Source of the DNA: JAVVXB01 sp036651815
Lineage (GTDB): Bacteria; Bacillota; Clostridia; Christensenellales; CAG-138
Assembly (NCBI GenBank): GCA_036651815.1
Contig: JAVVXB010000007.1
Span: 31,844-95,843 of the forward strand
Direction: 5' to 3'
Length of the DNA: 64,000 nucleotides
Made by a program: the position numbers and the translations under genes. This document shows positions 44,009 to 53,386 of this stretch, piece by piece (position 1 is the stretch's first letter; each line of letters opens with the position of its first letter). The notes below the pieces were generated by a model. That model made no database searches. It had not been told where the DNA came from and was given only the letters and a program-made list of their open reading frames with translations.

Positions 44009-45268
44009 ATGAGAGAAAAAATGATAACTCACGGATTCGAAATTGCCAAGGAACAATACGCCGCTTGCGGCGTCGATGTCGAGGTTGCGATTGCGCGTGC
44101 AGACGCAATTCCCGTATCTATGCATTGCTGGCAGGGGGATGATGTCATCGGATTTGACGGCTCGGACGCGCTTTCCGGCGGCATTCAGACGACGGGAAAT
44201 TACCCCGGACGCGCCCGTACGCCTGAGGAACTGCGCGCCGACATTGACAAGGCGATTTCGATGATTCCCGGCAAAACAAAGCTGAGTCTTCACGCCTGCT
44301 ATGCTGAAAAGAATGGCAAAGTCATTGATCGCGACGCATATACCATCGCAGAGTTCTCCAATTGGCTGGATTGGGCAAAAGCTGGAAAGATCGGACTTGA
44401 TTTCAACCCGACTTACTTTTCACATCCCATGATGGAGGGGGATTTTTCTCTAAGCAGCTATGATGCGGCCAAACGCCGGTTCTGGATTGAACACGGCAAG
44501 AGATGCCTTGAGATCGCCGGTGCATTTGCAGAGGGGACGGGCCAACCCTGCACGGTGAATTTTTGGATGCCCGACGGGTATAAAGATACCTGCGCAGATA
44601 CGGCTAAGCACCGTGAGCTCATGACGCAGTCTTTGGATGAGATATTCGCAACCGCTTACGATAAGAAGAACGTATTTTCGTCGATCGAGAGCAAACTCTT
44701 TGGCGTTGGAGTGGAGAGTTATACCGTCGCTAGCCACGAATATTCGCTTGGTTATGCCATCAGCCGGAACCTACTCTATACGCTAGATGCCGGACATTTT
44801 CACCCGACCGAGGTCATTAGCGCGAAGATCTCTGCGGTGCTTCAGTTTGTGGATCAAATTCTGCTGCATGTCAGCCGTGGCGTGCGCTGGGACAGCGACC
44901 ACGTCATCACGCTCGATGACGAGTTGCAACGCATCATGGACGAGATCGTCTGGAACAACTATGAAAAGCGTGTGTTCATCGGACTGGACTATTTTGACGC
45001 TTCTATCAACCGCATCGCGGCCTGGGCTGTTGGCATGCGCAATGCCAGAAAAGCGATTCTCAACGCCTGCCTCTCACCGGTGGCGGCGATTCGCTCTGCT
45101 GAGTACAGCGGAGACTATACCGCGCGGCTGGTTCAGCTGGAAGACCGTAAAACGCTGCCGTTCGGTCTCGTCTGGGCATATTACTGCGAGAGTCGCGGTG
45201 TTGCGGTGGACGGACTCTGGCTGGACGACGTGAAAAATTACGAGCGGGATACTTTGAGCAAGCGCTAA
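44009..45268 (+). CDS. rhaA: L-rhamnose isomerase RhaA
   Basis: The 419-residue enzyme converts L-rhamnose to L-rhamnulose; the length equals that of classic RhaA. PVSMHCWQGDDVIGFD at the N-terminus, GLDFNPTYFSHPM with metal-binding residues, NFWMPDGYKDTCAD, IESKLFGVGVESYTVASHE and TLDAGHFHPTE (Asp and His ligands for Mn) are diagnostic (cores). ATG 44009 follows CGGGGGAAG. It heads the rhamnose set and is intact, unlike the genes from 46.4 kb on. Confidence 0.96.
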   Translation: MREKMITHGFEIAKEQYAACGVDVEVAIARADAIPVSMHCWQGDDVIGFDGSDALSGGIQTTGNYPGRARTPEELRADIDKAISMIPGKTKLSLHACYAEKNGKVIDRDAYTIAEFSNWLDWAKAGKIGLDFNPTYFSHPMMEGDFSLSSYDAAKRRFWIEHGKRCLEIAGAFAEGTGQPCTVNFWMPDGYKDTCADTAKHRELMTQSLDEIFATAYDKKNVFSSIESKLFGVGVESYTVASHEYSLGYAISRNLLYTLDAGHFHPTEVISAKISAVLQFVDQILLHVSRGVRWDSDHVITLDDELQRIMDEIVWNNYEKRVFIGLDYFDASINRIAAWAVGMRNARKAILNACLSPVAAIRSAEYSGDYTARLVQLEDRKTLPFGLVWAYYCESRGVAVDGLWLDDVKNYERDTLSKR

Positions 45269-45316
45269 GCACGCGAATATTCCGCAACTAGAATAAGAAG
45301 CAACGGTGGTTATGAT

Positions 45317-46366
45317 ATGAGCACTTTTTCAGAAAAGTATGTATCGACATTAGAAGAATATTCGCGCGTCTCGCGGGAGGCGGGCTCGCGCCGGGACTTT
45401 GTGCAGGGCGGCGGCGGCAATACATCAGTCAAGCTGGATGATCGCCTGATGGCGGTGAAGGCGTCCGGTTTCTGCCTGGGCGACGTGATGCCGGATCACG
45501 CCTACGCGGTGATGAACTATGCGGATATCCGCGCGTTCTATCGAGGGCATGAGGCGACAGATTTCGAAGATGCCGAAAAGAACGGATCGGAGCTTGCGAA
45601 GGCTTCAACCATATTGGTAGAGGGAATCGCGCCGCTGCGCCCCTCCGTCGAGGCGGGGTTTCATTCCCTGCTCGGCAAATTCGTCATCCACAGCCACAGC
45701 GTCTACACGAACTTTGCCTGCTGCGCGGTCGAGATGCACAAAATTCTTGCCGACGTGCTCAAGGACGCGGACTTCTGGGGCGTGGTACCGTATATCGACC
45801 CCGGCGCGCGGCTTTCGTTCGCGATTCGAGACGAGTTGGATCGCGTGGAGCGCGCAACCGGCAAAATCCCCACCGTGCTGTTCATGCAAAACCACGGGCT
45901 GATCGTGCATGAGGAAACCGAGGACAAATGCCTTGCGCTGCACAGCGCGGTCAACACACGGTTTGCGGAAGCATTCGGCGTTGCGGCGGATTCGTTTGAT
46001 ACGATGAATTTGGAAGCGTATATCGCAGACAAGCTGCGCGCGCGTTCCTATGAAGGGTCGTTCTTTATCGAAACGCCGCTTTATCCCGACCAGATGGTGT
46101 TCTTCAACGGTACCCTTAGCTTCGGAACCGCCGAACCGCAAAGCGGTGAGGTGCTGCTGGATTTGAGCAGCGGAAAAATTCGCTCTACAGCGGGAGAAGC
46201 GCAGACGCGTGTCGTGACGGAAACCATCGCCGCGGTGCTTTTTATTCAGGAGCAGATCGAGAAAAAGGGATATACGCTCTCGACCATGGGCGAGAAAGCC
46301 AAGCATTTCATCGCGAATTGGGAGAGCGAGAAATATCGAAAATCTCTGTTGGGAGCGAAGGCATGA
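45317..46366 (+). CDS. Class II aldolase, probable rhamnulose-1-phosphate aldolase
   Basis: The 349-residue protein belongs to the class II aldolase/adducin family. GGGGNTSVKLDDRLMAVKASG near the N-terminus (core GGGGNTSVKL) binds phosphate, FVIHSHSVYTNF gives metal histidines, and FMQNHGLIVHEE the third His. It matches the aldolase half of the RhaE type, here without the fused lactaldehyde dehydrogenase half. It should split L-rhamnulose 1-phosphate to dihydroxyacetone phosphate and L-lactaldehyde. It overlaps the rhaB start by four bases (ATGA). Confidence 0.85.
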   Translation: MSTFSEKYVSTLEEYSRVSREAGSRRDFVQGGGGNTSVKLDDRLMAVKASGFCLGDVMPDHAYAVMNYADIRAFYRGHEATDFEDAEKNGSELAKASTILVEGIAPLRPSVEAGFHSLLGKFVIHSHSVYTNFACCAVEMHKILADVLKDADFWGVVPYIDPGARLSFAIRDELDRVERATGKIPTVLFMQNHGLIVHEETEDKCLALHSAVNTRFAEAFGVAADSFDTMNLEAYIADKLRARSYEGSFFIETPLYPDQMVFFNGTLSFGTAEPQSGEVLLDLSSGKIRSTAGEAQTRVVTETIAAVLFIQEQIEKKGYTLSTMGEKAKHFIANWESEKYRKSLLGAKA

Positions 46367-47409
46367 AGCATCTCAACCTGCTTGCGTTCGACCTCGGTGC
46401 ATCCAACGGCCGGGCCATGCTCGCCCGCTTTGACGGCGAACGCATCAAACTGACGGAGCTGCATCGTTTCGAAAACCCGATGGTGGAAGGCAATGGCATG
46501 CATCATTGAGACATCGCCTTTTTGCTCCAACAGCTCAAGATGGGTTTCTTGGCGTGCAAGGCGGAGACGGGCGGACAGATTGATTGCTTCGGCATCGACA
46601 CTTGTGGCGTGGACTTCGGGCTTCTGGATGAAACGGGCGCGCTGATCGAAAACCCGCGCTGCTATCGCGACGCGACGGATGAGGAGATGCTGGCGAGTTG
46701 GCGGATCGCTTCCAGACAGGAGATTTTTGAGCGCACCGGCATCGCCGCGATGAACTTCAACACGATATATCAGCTTGTTCGCCGTGTCCGTGCGGGGGAT
46801 CAAGCTCTCAAGCGAGCAAAGACGTTGCTGCTCATGCCGGATCTTTTGGGCTATCTTCTGACTGGTGAAAAAAGCAGCGAATACACCAATGTCACCACGA
46901 CGAATCTATATAGCGTAGCAAGGCAAAATTGGGACTTTGAACTGGTTGAAAAACAAGGCTTTGCGGAAGGGAATTTTACATCGATCGATAGAGCGGGTTC
47001 GCTACGCGGGCGGCTGACGAAGAAAATCGCTGATGAACTCGGCATATCACAGATTCCGTTCGCGGCGGTCGGAACACATGACACAGCATCTGCCGTCGCG
47101 GCGATTCCAGGCGAGGGCAGCTTTGCGTTTTGCTCATCCGGCACATGGTCACTCTTTGGCATTGAGACGGATGCGCCGCTGCTGGGAGAATCAATCTATC
47201 AGGCGAATTTCTCTAATGAGGGCACGGTACAGGGCGGATTCCGTCCGCTCAAGAACATCATGGGTCAGTGGATCATGCAAGAATGCCGCAGAGAATGGGC
47301 CGAACAGGGTATGTGCTACTCATGGAAAGACATCGACACTTTAACCGCGCATGCAAAGCCATTTGCCGCGATCATCGACCCGGACGATGTGCCGTTTTTC
47401 TCCGCGGGG
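46363..47409 (+). pseudogene. rhaB: Rhamnulokinase gene rhaB, broken (in-frame TGA and missing 3' end)
   Basis: The frame gives an FGGY-family kinase: LLAFDLGASNGRAML at the start, GIDTCGVDFGLLD, CYRDATD and GTHDTASAVAAIPG are typical of rhamnulokinase. A TGA at 46507-46509 stands where the family has a Trp before DI (MHH-stop-DI). The frame then runs on cleanly to a run of six G (47406-47411), where it slips, and the sequence becomes the end of a CoA-transferase. About the last quarter of the kinase is missing. As written, no full kinase can be made from this locus. Confidence 0.85.
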
Positions 47410-47410
47410 G

Positions 47411-47641
47411 GATATGTGCGGCAATGTCGCGTTTATCAAGGCAGCGGTTGCCGATAAATCCGGCAACTGCTTCATGAAGGACACCGCGAAGAACTTCGGC
47501 GCGCTGATGGCGCGCGCCGAAGACTACGTCGTCTGCGAAGCGCAGAAGATCGTAGAAGTCGGCGAGATCGACCCTGAACTCGTGACGGTGCCCGGCAGTT
47601 TTGTCGACGCAGTCGTTCCCCGGAGGTGTAACGATGGATAG
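47411..47641 (+). pseudogene. 3' fragment of CoA-transferase subunit A (AtoD/ScoA-like)
   Basis: The fragment GDMCGNVAFIKAAVADKSGN then MARAEDYVVCEAQKIVEVGE and PGSFVDAVV matches the C-terminal third of acetate/acetoacetate CoA-transferase alpha subunits. The N-terminal part, with the CoA-binding region, is absent. It is joined to the truncated rhaB at the six-G run. Its 3' end overlaps the beta-subunit start (ATGGATAG), as in intact atoD-atoA pairs, so the original order was rhaB, atoD, atoA. Confidence 0.8.
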
Positions 47642-48311
47642 TAAAAACCTGATTGCAAAGCGCATCGCAAAAGAGCTCAAGCACGGTGACGTGGCCAATC
47701 TCGGCATTGGCATCCCGACACTGATTGCTAACCATTTGCCAAAGGACATCGAGGTTATCTTCCAGTCTGAAAACGGTGCGCTCGGCTCCGGTCCCGCGCC
47801 GGAAGCGGGCAAGAAAGATCGTGAGATCACAAACGCGGGCGGATTCCTGATTACAGTGGTTCCCGGCGTGTCGTTTTCCGACAGCGCGACTTCGTTCGGC
47901 ATTATCCGCGGCGGCCACGTAGACCTCACCGTTCTCGGCGCGCTTCAGGTGGACGAGCAGGGCAATCTTGCGAGCTGGATGGTGCCCGGTAAGAAACTCT
48001 CCGGCATGGGGGGGTGCTATGGATCTCGTCGTCGGCGCGAAAAAAGTCATCATCGCGTTGGAACACACAGCAAAAGGTGCGCATAAGATCCTCAACCGCT
48101 GTGAATATCCTCTGACCGCGGTCAATGTCGTGGATATGATCGTCTCCGAAATGAGTGCGATGGAGATTACGCCGGACTGAAACGTGCTCCGCGAAATCAA
48201 TCCCGCTTATACCGTAGAAGAAGTACAGGCCGCAACGGAGCCAAGTTGATTATTAGCGACCCGCTGGGATGCATGGAGTGCGATCTGCAGCCGGACGAAA
48301 TGGAGGCATAA
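47634..48311 (+). pseudogene. CoA-transferase subunit B (AtoA/ScoB-like), broken
   Basis: The start (MDSKNLIAKRIAKELKHGD), NLGIGIPTLIANHLP, the catalytic Glu in FQSENGALGSGP and GGAMDLVVGAKKVI identify the beta subunit. Three lesions are visible: one extra G in the seven-G run at 48008-48014, a TGA at 48178-48180 where the family has Gly after TPD, and a lost base near 48240 (GAGCC for GAGGCC). The first and third restore each other's frame. Correcting them gives a full-length protein ending SDPLGCMECDLQPDEMEA. Confidence 0.85.
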
Positions 48312-48315
48312 GAAC

Positions 48316-49495
48316 ATGTCAAACATCATACTTGCGGGCGCTTGCAGAACCGCAATTGGAAAATTCGGCGGCACGTTGGCCGGCACACCCGCAGTTCAGC
48401 TCGGCGCCATCGTGATTGCGGAATCGCTAAAACGCGCTGTCATTCAGCCGTCTGATGTGGATGAGGTGCTGATGGGCTGCGTGCTGCAGGCGAGACTCGG
48501 ACTAAACGTCGCCCGGCAGGCGGCCGTGCAGGCAGGTCTTCCTGTGGAAACTCCTGCGATGGCCATCAACAACGTCTGCGGTTCCGGCCTCAAGGCAGTC
48601 AATCTGGCGGCGGCGATGATCGCCGCAGGCGAGGCAGAGATCGTCGTCGCGGGCGGCATGGAGAACATGTCGGCCTCTCCCTATGTGCTGCCGCAGGCGC
48701 GCTTTGGTTACCGTATGAATAATGACTCTCTTGTGGAGGTCATGGTCAACGACGGGCTTTGGGACAGCTTCAACAACTATCATATGGGCATGATTGCCGA
48801 GAACGTCGCAGTTTAATATGACATCTCGCATACGGAGCAGGACGCGTTCGCGGCGCGAAGTCAGCAGAAATGCGAAACGGCGCAGGCGATGGGTAAGTTT
48901 GCGGAAGAAATCGTACCCGTTCCGATTAAAGTGAAGAAAGAAATCATTCCGTTTCTGGTCGACGAATGTCCGCGTCAGGGCGTCACGGCGGAGAGCCTTG
49001 CGAAGCTCTCGCCCGCGTTCAAGCTAGACGGTACCGTGACCGCGGCGAAATGCCAGCGGGATCAACGACGGCGCGGCCTGTGTGATCGTGATGAGCGAAG
49101 AGAAGGCGAAGCTGCTCGGCGTAACGCCGATGGCGAAGCTCGTTTCATCTGCGTCAGTCGGGGTCGATCCGTCGATTATGGGCATAGGCCCTGTCGAATC
49201 GACGCGCAAAGCACTCGCAAAAGTAGGGCTAGCCATCGCGGACATCGATCTGTTCGAGACCAACGAGGCATTTGCCGCGCAATGCATCGCGGTCAGTAAA
49301 TCGCTTGGCATCCCTGATGAGAAACTCAACGTCAACGGCGGCGCTATCGCGCTGGGGCATCCGATCGACGCTTCCGGCTGCCGCATCCTTGTTTCGCTGC
49401 TCTATGAGATGAAACAGCAAAACGCGAAACGCGGACTTGCGACGCTCTGTGTCGGCGGCGGCATGGGCGTGACGACAATCGTGGAATCGATGTAG
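48316..49495 (+). pseudogene. Acetyl-CoA acetyltransferase (thiolase), broken
   Basis: The protein is a biosynthetic thiolase: the acylated Cys lies in NNVCGSGLKA, FETNEAFAAQ and GGAIALGHPIDASG hold the His region, and CVGGGMG the second Cys. A TAA at 48814-48816 replaces what should be Lys before YDIS, and a one-base gain near 49045-49051 (GCGGCGAAATGCC for GCGGGCAATGCC) changes frame. Both halves otherwise read well. With the CoA-transferase it would link acetoacetate and acetyl-CoA. Confidence 0.87.
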
Positions 49496-49605
49496 CCAAC
49501 CGATATCCGCCGCAACTGGTGCGGCAGATACGTTCCCGCTCACGCCAACCGAACTCCAAACAGGCAGAACAAGCATAAATAATGAATTTGAGGAGTTACC
49601 GATTT

Positions 49606-50590
49606 ATGAAACAACTCACAGCGGATGTTATCATATTTGCGGCAGGGCCTTCCGGCCTGGCAGCGGCAGCGCAGGCGGCGGAAAACGGTGCCAAAGTAAT
49701 CGTGTTCGAAAAAGCGAACGTTGTCGGCGGCGCGGCCAACATGGGCATGGGCCCGCTCGGCATCGGAACGCGTCAATAGAAGGCGATGATGGTGGACCTG
49801 ACCGTTGGAAAAGCGTTCAAGATGTCTATGGAATTTACGCACTGGCGCGTGGACGCAAATCTCATAAAGAAGTATTTCGAAAATTCGGCCGCTACGATCG
49901 ACTGGCTGGAGGACATGGGCGTGGAATTTGCGGAGCATATAAGTATTTTCCCAAGTCGGAAGCGACCTGGCAGATCGTCGCGGTCAACGGCGGTATCGGC
50001 CGCAATGGCGGCGCGATCATGAACAAAGCCATCATGGAGAACGCCAAGAGCCACGGTGCGGAATTCTATCTGGGAACCACCGTTCACAAGATTCTCATGG
50101 AAAACGGCAAAGCTGCGGGCGTTCTGGCGAAAGGCCCGGACGGCGACGAGATCGAAGCCCGATCAAAGGCCGTCATCGTCGCTAACGGCGGCGCGGGCGA
50201 TAACCCTGCGATTGATCAAGGCGCGCATGGGGTATACCTTCGGCGTGGATATGTTCAACTTCGCAATCCCCGGTTTGAAGGGCGAGGGCATCAGCATGGC
50301 GCAGGAAGCCGGCGCGGCTTCCACGGAGATGGCGGTGGAGATGATCTACGTGCTGCCCAAGAGCGATATGCGCCTGGACTGCATGCCCGCGGTCTTTATG
50401 CAGCCAAATCTGCTCGTCAACCTCAACGGCGACCGCTTCATCAACGAGGAACAGATGCAGAATACCACGTTCACCGGAAACGCCATCAATATTCAAAAGG
50501 GCAGCCGCGCGTTTTCGATTCTGGATTCCTCGATCCTGTGCGGTTACAAAAAGAACGGGTCGGATGTCGTGAACTTCGTGCATCATCCGG
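49606..50590 (+). pseudogene. FAD-dependent reductase (fumarate reductase flavoprotein-like), broken and 3'-truncated
   Basis: The N-terminus has a slightly altered FAD loop (IIFAAGPSGLAAAAQAAENG) and VFEKANVVGGAANMG. Later parts (ARMGYTFGVDMFNFAIPG, LNGDRFINEEQ) match fumarate-reductase-like flavoproteins that reduce small unsaturated acids. Lesions: TAG at 49777-49779 in place of Gln, one base lost near 49935 (GAGCA for GAGGCA), one T gained near 50212. After about 50590 the sequence passes into a different protein, so the C-terminal region is missing. Confidence 0.8.
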
Positions 50591-52140
50591 AAAGCGGAAA
50601 ACGGGCGCATGCGCATCGTCGTTGACGGCGCGAGCCTGAACGAAGCGGGCTGCCACTTCTGCGGCGCATGCGTGGAGGTCTGCCCGACCGGCTCGATCCG
50701 GGAGGATGAGACGATTGCGGAGAAAGCGATCGGCAAACCGCGAAACGACGCGCTGGTGCCCTGCCGCGCGGGCTGCCCCGCGCATAGCGATATCTCGCGC
50801 TACATCCGGTTTATCAAGGAGGGCAACTTCCCGGCGGCATCCGCGGTCGTGCGCGAGAAATCGCCTTTTCCGCGCGTGCTCGGCGCGGTCTGCACACATC
50901 CCTGCGAGCTGGAATGCAAACGCAACGCGCCTAATTCGCCCGTATCGATCCGGAAGCGGAAAGCGCGTTGCGATCATCGGTGCGGGCCCGGCTGGTATGA
51001 CGGCCGCGCGCTACCTCGCCTCGAAAGGCCCGCGGTCACCGTGTTTGAAAAGCTGCCCATGCCGGGCGGCATGATGCGCTACGGTATTCCTCCGCATCGT
51101 CTATCCGCGGAGACAATCAACTGCGAAATGCAAGACATTTTCGATATGGGCGTTGTGCAGAAATCCTGTGTTTGCATCGAGAACGCGCCGGATCTGCTGC
51201 GGCAGGGGTTTGACGCGGTGTATGCCGCCGTCGGCACGCATCAGGGCGTCGTGCTGCCGATCAAAGGCAAAGAGCTGGACGGCGTGCTGATCAACACCGA
51301 CTTTTTAAGACTGAATGCGATGGGCATGCTGGCAAAAATCGGCAACCGCGTCATCGTGGTCGGCGGCGGCAACGTCGCGTTCGACTGCGCGTCGGTCGCC
51401 CGTAGGCTCGGCGCCAGAGAAATCCATCTCGCCTGCCTGGAATCGTATGAGACGATGCCATCCTCCAAGGAGGAGCGCGCCTGACGGAAGAAGAAGGGAT
51501 TGTCCTGCATCCTTCCACGTCGTTTTTCGAAATTCTGGGAGAAGACGGTACGGTCAGCGGCCTGAAAATCGCCTCCGTCAAAAGCTTCCGCTTTGAGGCG
51601 GACGGCCGCAGCGTGATCGATCTCATGCCGGACAGCGAACAGATTCTGCCGGCGGATACGATCATCTTCGCCGTCGGCCAGCGGCCCGATTAAACGGACG
51701 CATTCGGATTGCCGCTTGCGCGCGGCGCGAGAATTGAACTCGCGGACGGCTGTAAAACCCCGGTGGAAGGCGTTTTCGCCGGCGGAGATGCGGTGACTGG
51801 CACGCAATCCGTCATCAAAGCAGTAGCGGCCGGGCGAGACGCGGCGCAGCAGATCGACCGATATCTCGGCGGGGACGGCGAAATCGAAGAGGCGCTTGCG
51901 TCCGTTCAATATCGCTGCCCGCACATCGGAAAATTTGCAGGGTTCGGGGAACTCCCTCGGCAGGAATCCGTCGTAGTGACGCCGCAAATCCGGGTGAAAG
52001 GCTTTGAACGCATGGATCTTGGGTTTACCGAAGAAACGGCTCTTTGCGAGGCAAACCGTTGTCTGCAATGCGACTTGAGAACTGATATTGCTCCGCAGCA
52101 ATTCTGGAGCAGCTTTTCTCAGGGAGGTGACAAGGCATGA
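50591..52140 (+). pseudogene. Iron-sulfur/FAD electron-transfer protein (NuoG N-terminal end plus GltD-like), broken
   Basis: The visible protein starts within a ferredoxin-type region (EAGCHFCGACVEVCPTGS), then VPCRAGCPAHSDISRYIRFI and CTHPCELECKR, the cysteine-rich front of GltD-like glutamate-synthase beta-chain proteins, then two dinucleotide sites (VAIIGAGPAGMTAARYL and VIVVGGGNVAFDCASVARRLG). Lesions: a frame change near 50950 with some residues missing, a base lost near 51030, one C lost near 51480 (GCCTG for GCCCTG), and TAA at 51691-51693 for Leu. The 5' part is missing. It would pass electrons between NAD(P)H and partners. Confidence 0.78.
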
Positions 52141-53318
52141 TTGACAGAATTCAGGTGTTACGCGAGCGGGGAAACGGACGCATTTTTTGCAATCTCGCCG
52201 CTGGATGCGACGAAAATTCCATCGACGCATTTCTTGCCAAAACACAGCTGGACGCGATTGCAACGGGGCTGAAACGCCTCGCTGCGGAGTGTAACACAAC
52301 TGAAATTTTTGTTTATGCGCCGGACTGCATGGACATATCCGCGCTGGCCGCCGCGCTCTCCGATTGTCAGGTGACGCTCAAGCACGGCCCGGCCTCGCCG
52401 GTTCTACGCGAAGAGAGCGCGTTGTATTCCGTGATCGCCACGGGTGAAATCCGCTCTGATCCCGAGTGGTATGCGCTTCGCTGCGCATATGACAGCGAAG
52501 GGTTCGACGGCAGGCCGACATTGATTGTGGACGGCGAAACCGCCTGCTTTCTTGCGGGATCTCCCCGCGTGACAAAGCTCATTCGGATCGGGAACGCCGA
52601 ACCTATTGAAGCCGCTATCGGCGTATCTCTGGAAGCGCTGTTGCATAAGCATGGCTTGAGCTTTGAAAAAGGGCTGTTGCTCGGCGGCAATCTGGGCCGG
52701 TTTGTCGCGCAGGAAGCGCTTGCGGAGACGTTGGTGACGCGGGACCGCCTTTTTGACAGCATCGACCTGTTCACGGATTCCGACTGCATGGCGGATGTGA
52801 TCCAGGCGTTGCTCACAACAAGCCGGGAACAATCCTGTCAGCAATGTGTGCTCTGCCGCGAAGGCACTTATCAGCTCAGCGCGATTTTCACCGCAATCAT
52901 AAACCGAACAGGCACGCGCGATTCCCTGCCATTAGTCGAGGATATCTCTCCGCTAATCGCCTCGGGCGCGCTCTGCTCCTTCGGACGAAATATGGTGTCT
53001 CCTGCGATGAGCGGCGTTTCGCTCTATCGAAAAGATCTCGAATTGCATATCGTCAGGAAAACCTGTCCTGCGGGGAAATGCGTAGCGTTTGCAAAATACG
53101 TGATTAATCCCGTCAAATGCACGGGATGCGGCGATTGTGTAGTTGCCTGCGATTACGAAGCGATTGAGGGGAAATCCGGGTTTATTTACGTCATCGACGA
53201 GACGATCTGTGAGAAATGCGACGCGTGCAGAAAAGCATGCCCTGAAGGCGCGGTTCTGTTGAACGCTCCGCAGGTGCGTACGCCGGTAAAGCCGGTTCGC
53301 GTCGGGACGTTCCGTTGA
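52137..53318 (+). CDS. NuoF-like iron-sulfur electron-transfer protein
   Basis: This 393-residue protein is intact and overlaps the broken upstream gene by four bases (ATGA), after GGGAGGTGA. The C-terminal half has CQQCVLCREGTYQL, the N3 [4Fe-4S] motif of NuoF/HndC, and two ferredoxin clusters, CTGCGDCVVAC and CEKCDACRKAC. The N-terminal half is reduced and I do not see the GRGGAGFP NADH loop or the NADEGEPG FMN loop, so it may not bind NADH. It likely relays electrons for the flavoprotein and GltD-like partner upstream. Confidence 0.78.
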   Translation: MIDRIQVLRERGNGRIFCNLAAGCDENSIDAFLAKTQLDAIATGLKRLAAECNTTEIFVYAPDCMDISALAAALSDCQVTLKHGPASPVLREESALYSVIATGEIRSDPEWYALRCAYDSEGFDGRPTLIVDGETACFLAGSPRVTKLIRIGNAEPIEAAIGVSLEALLHKHGLSFEKGLLLGGNLGRFVAQEALAETLVTRDRLFDSIDLFTDSDCMADVIQALLTTSREQSCQQCVLCREGTYQLSAIFTAIINRTGTRDSLPLVEDISPLIASGALCSFGRNMVSPAMSGVSLYRKDLELHIVRKTCPAGKCVAFAKYVINPVKCTGCGDCVVACDYEAIEGKSGFIYVIDETICEKCDACRKACPEGAVLLNAPQVRTPVKPVRVGTFR

Positions 53319-53386
53319 GTAAAATTTTGTACGACCATTTCAATTTCGCTCGAATTCAGTAGAGCGATTGAGAGGCGAGTTGAAAA

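Noticed and set aside
46507..46509. TGA in rhaB read as selenocysteine or Trp by recoding
   Set aside because: TAA and TAG also interrupt neighbouring genes, frame changes occur as well, no selenocysteine insertion hairpin was seen, and genes elsewhere in the window use TGA as a normal stop.
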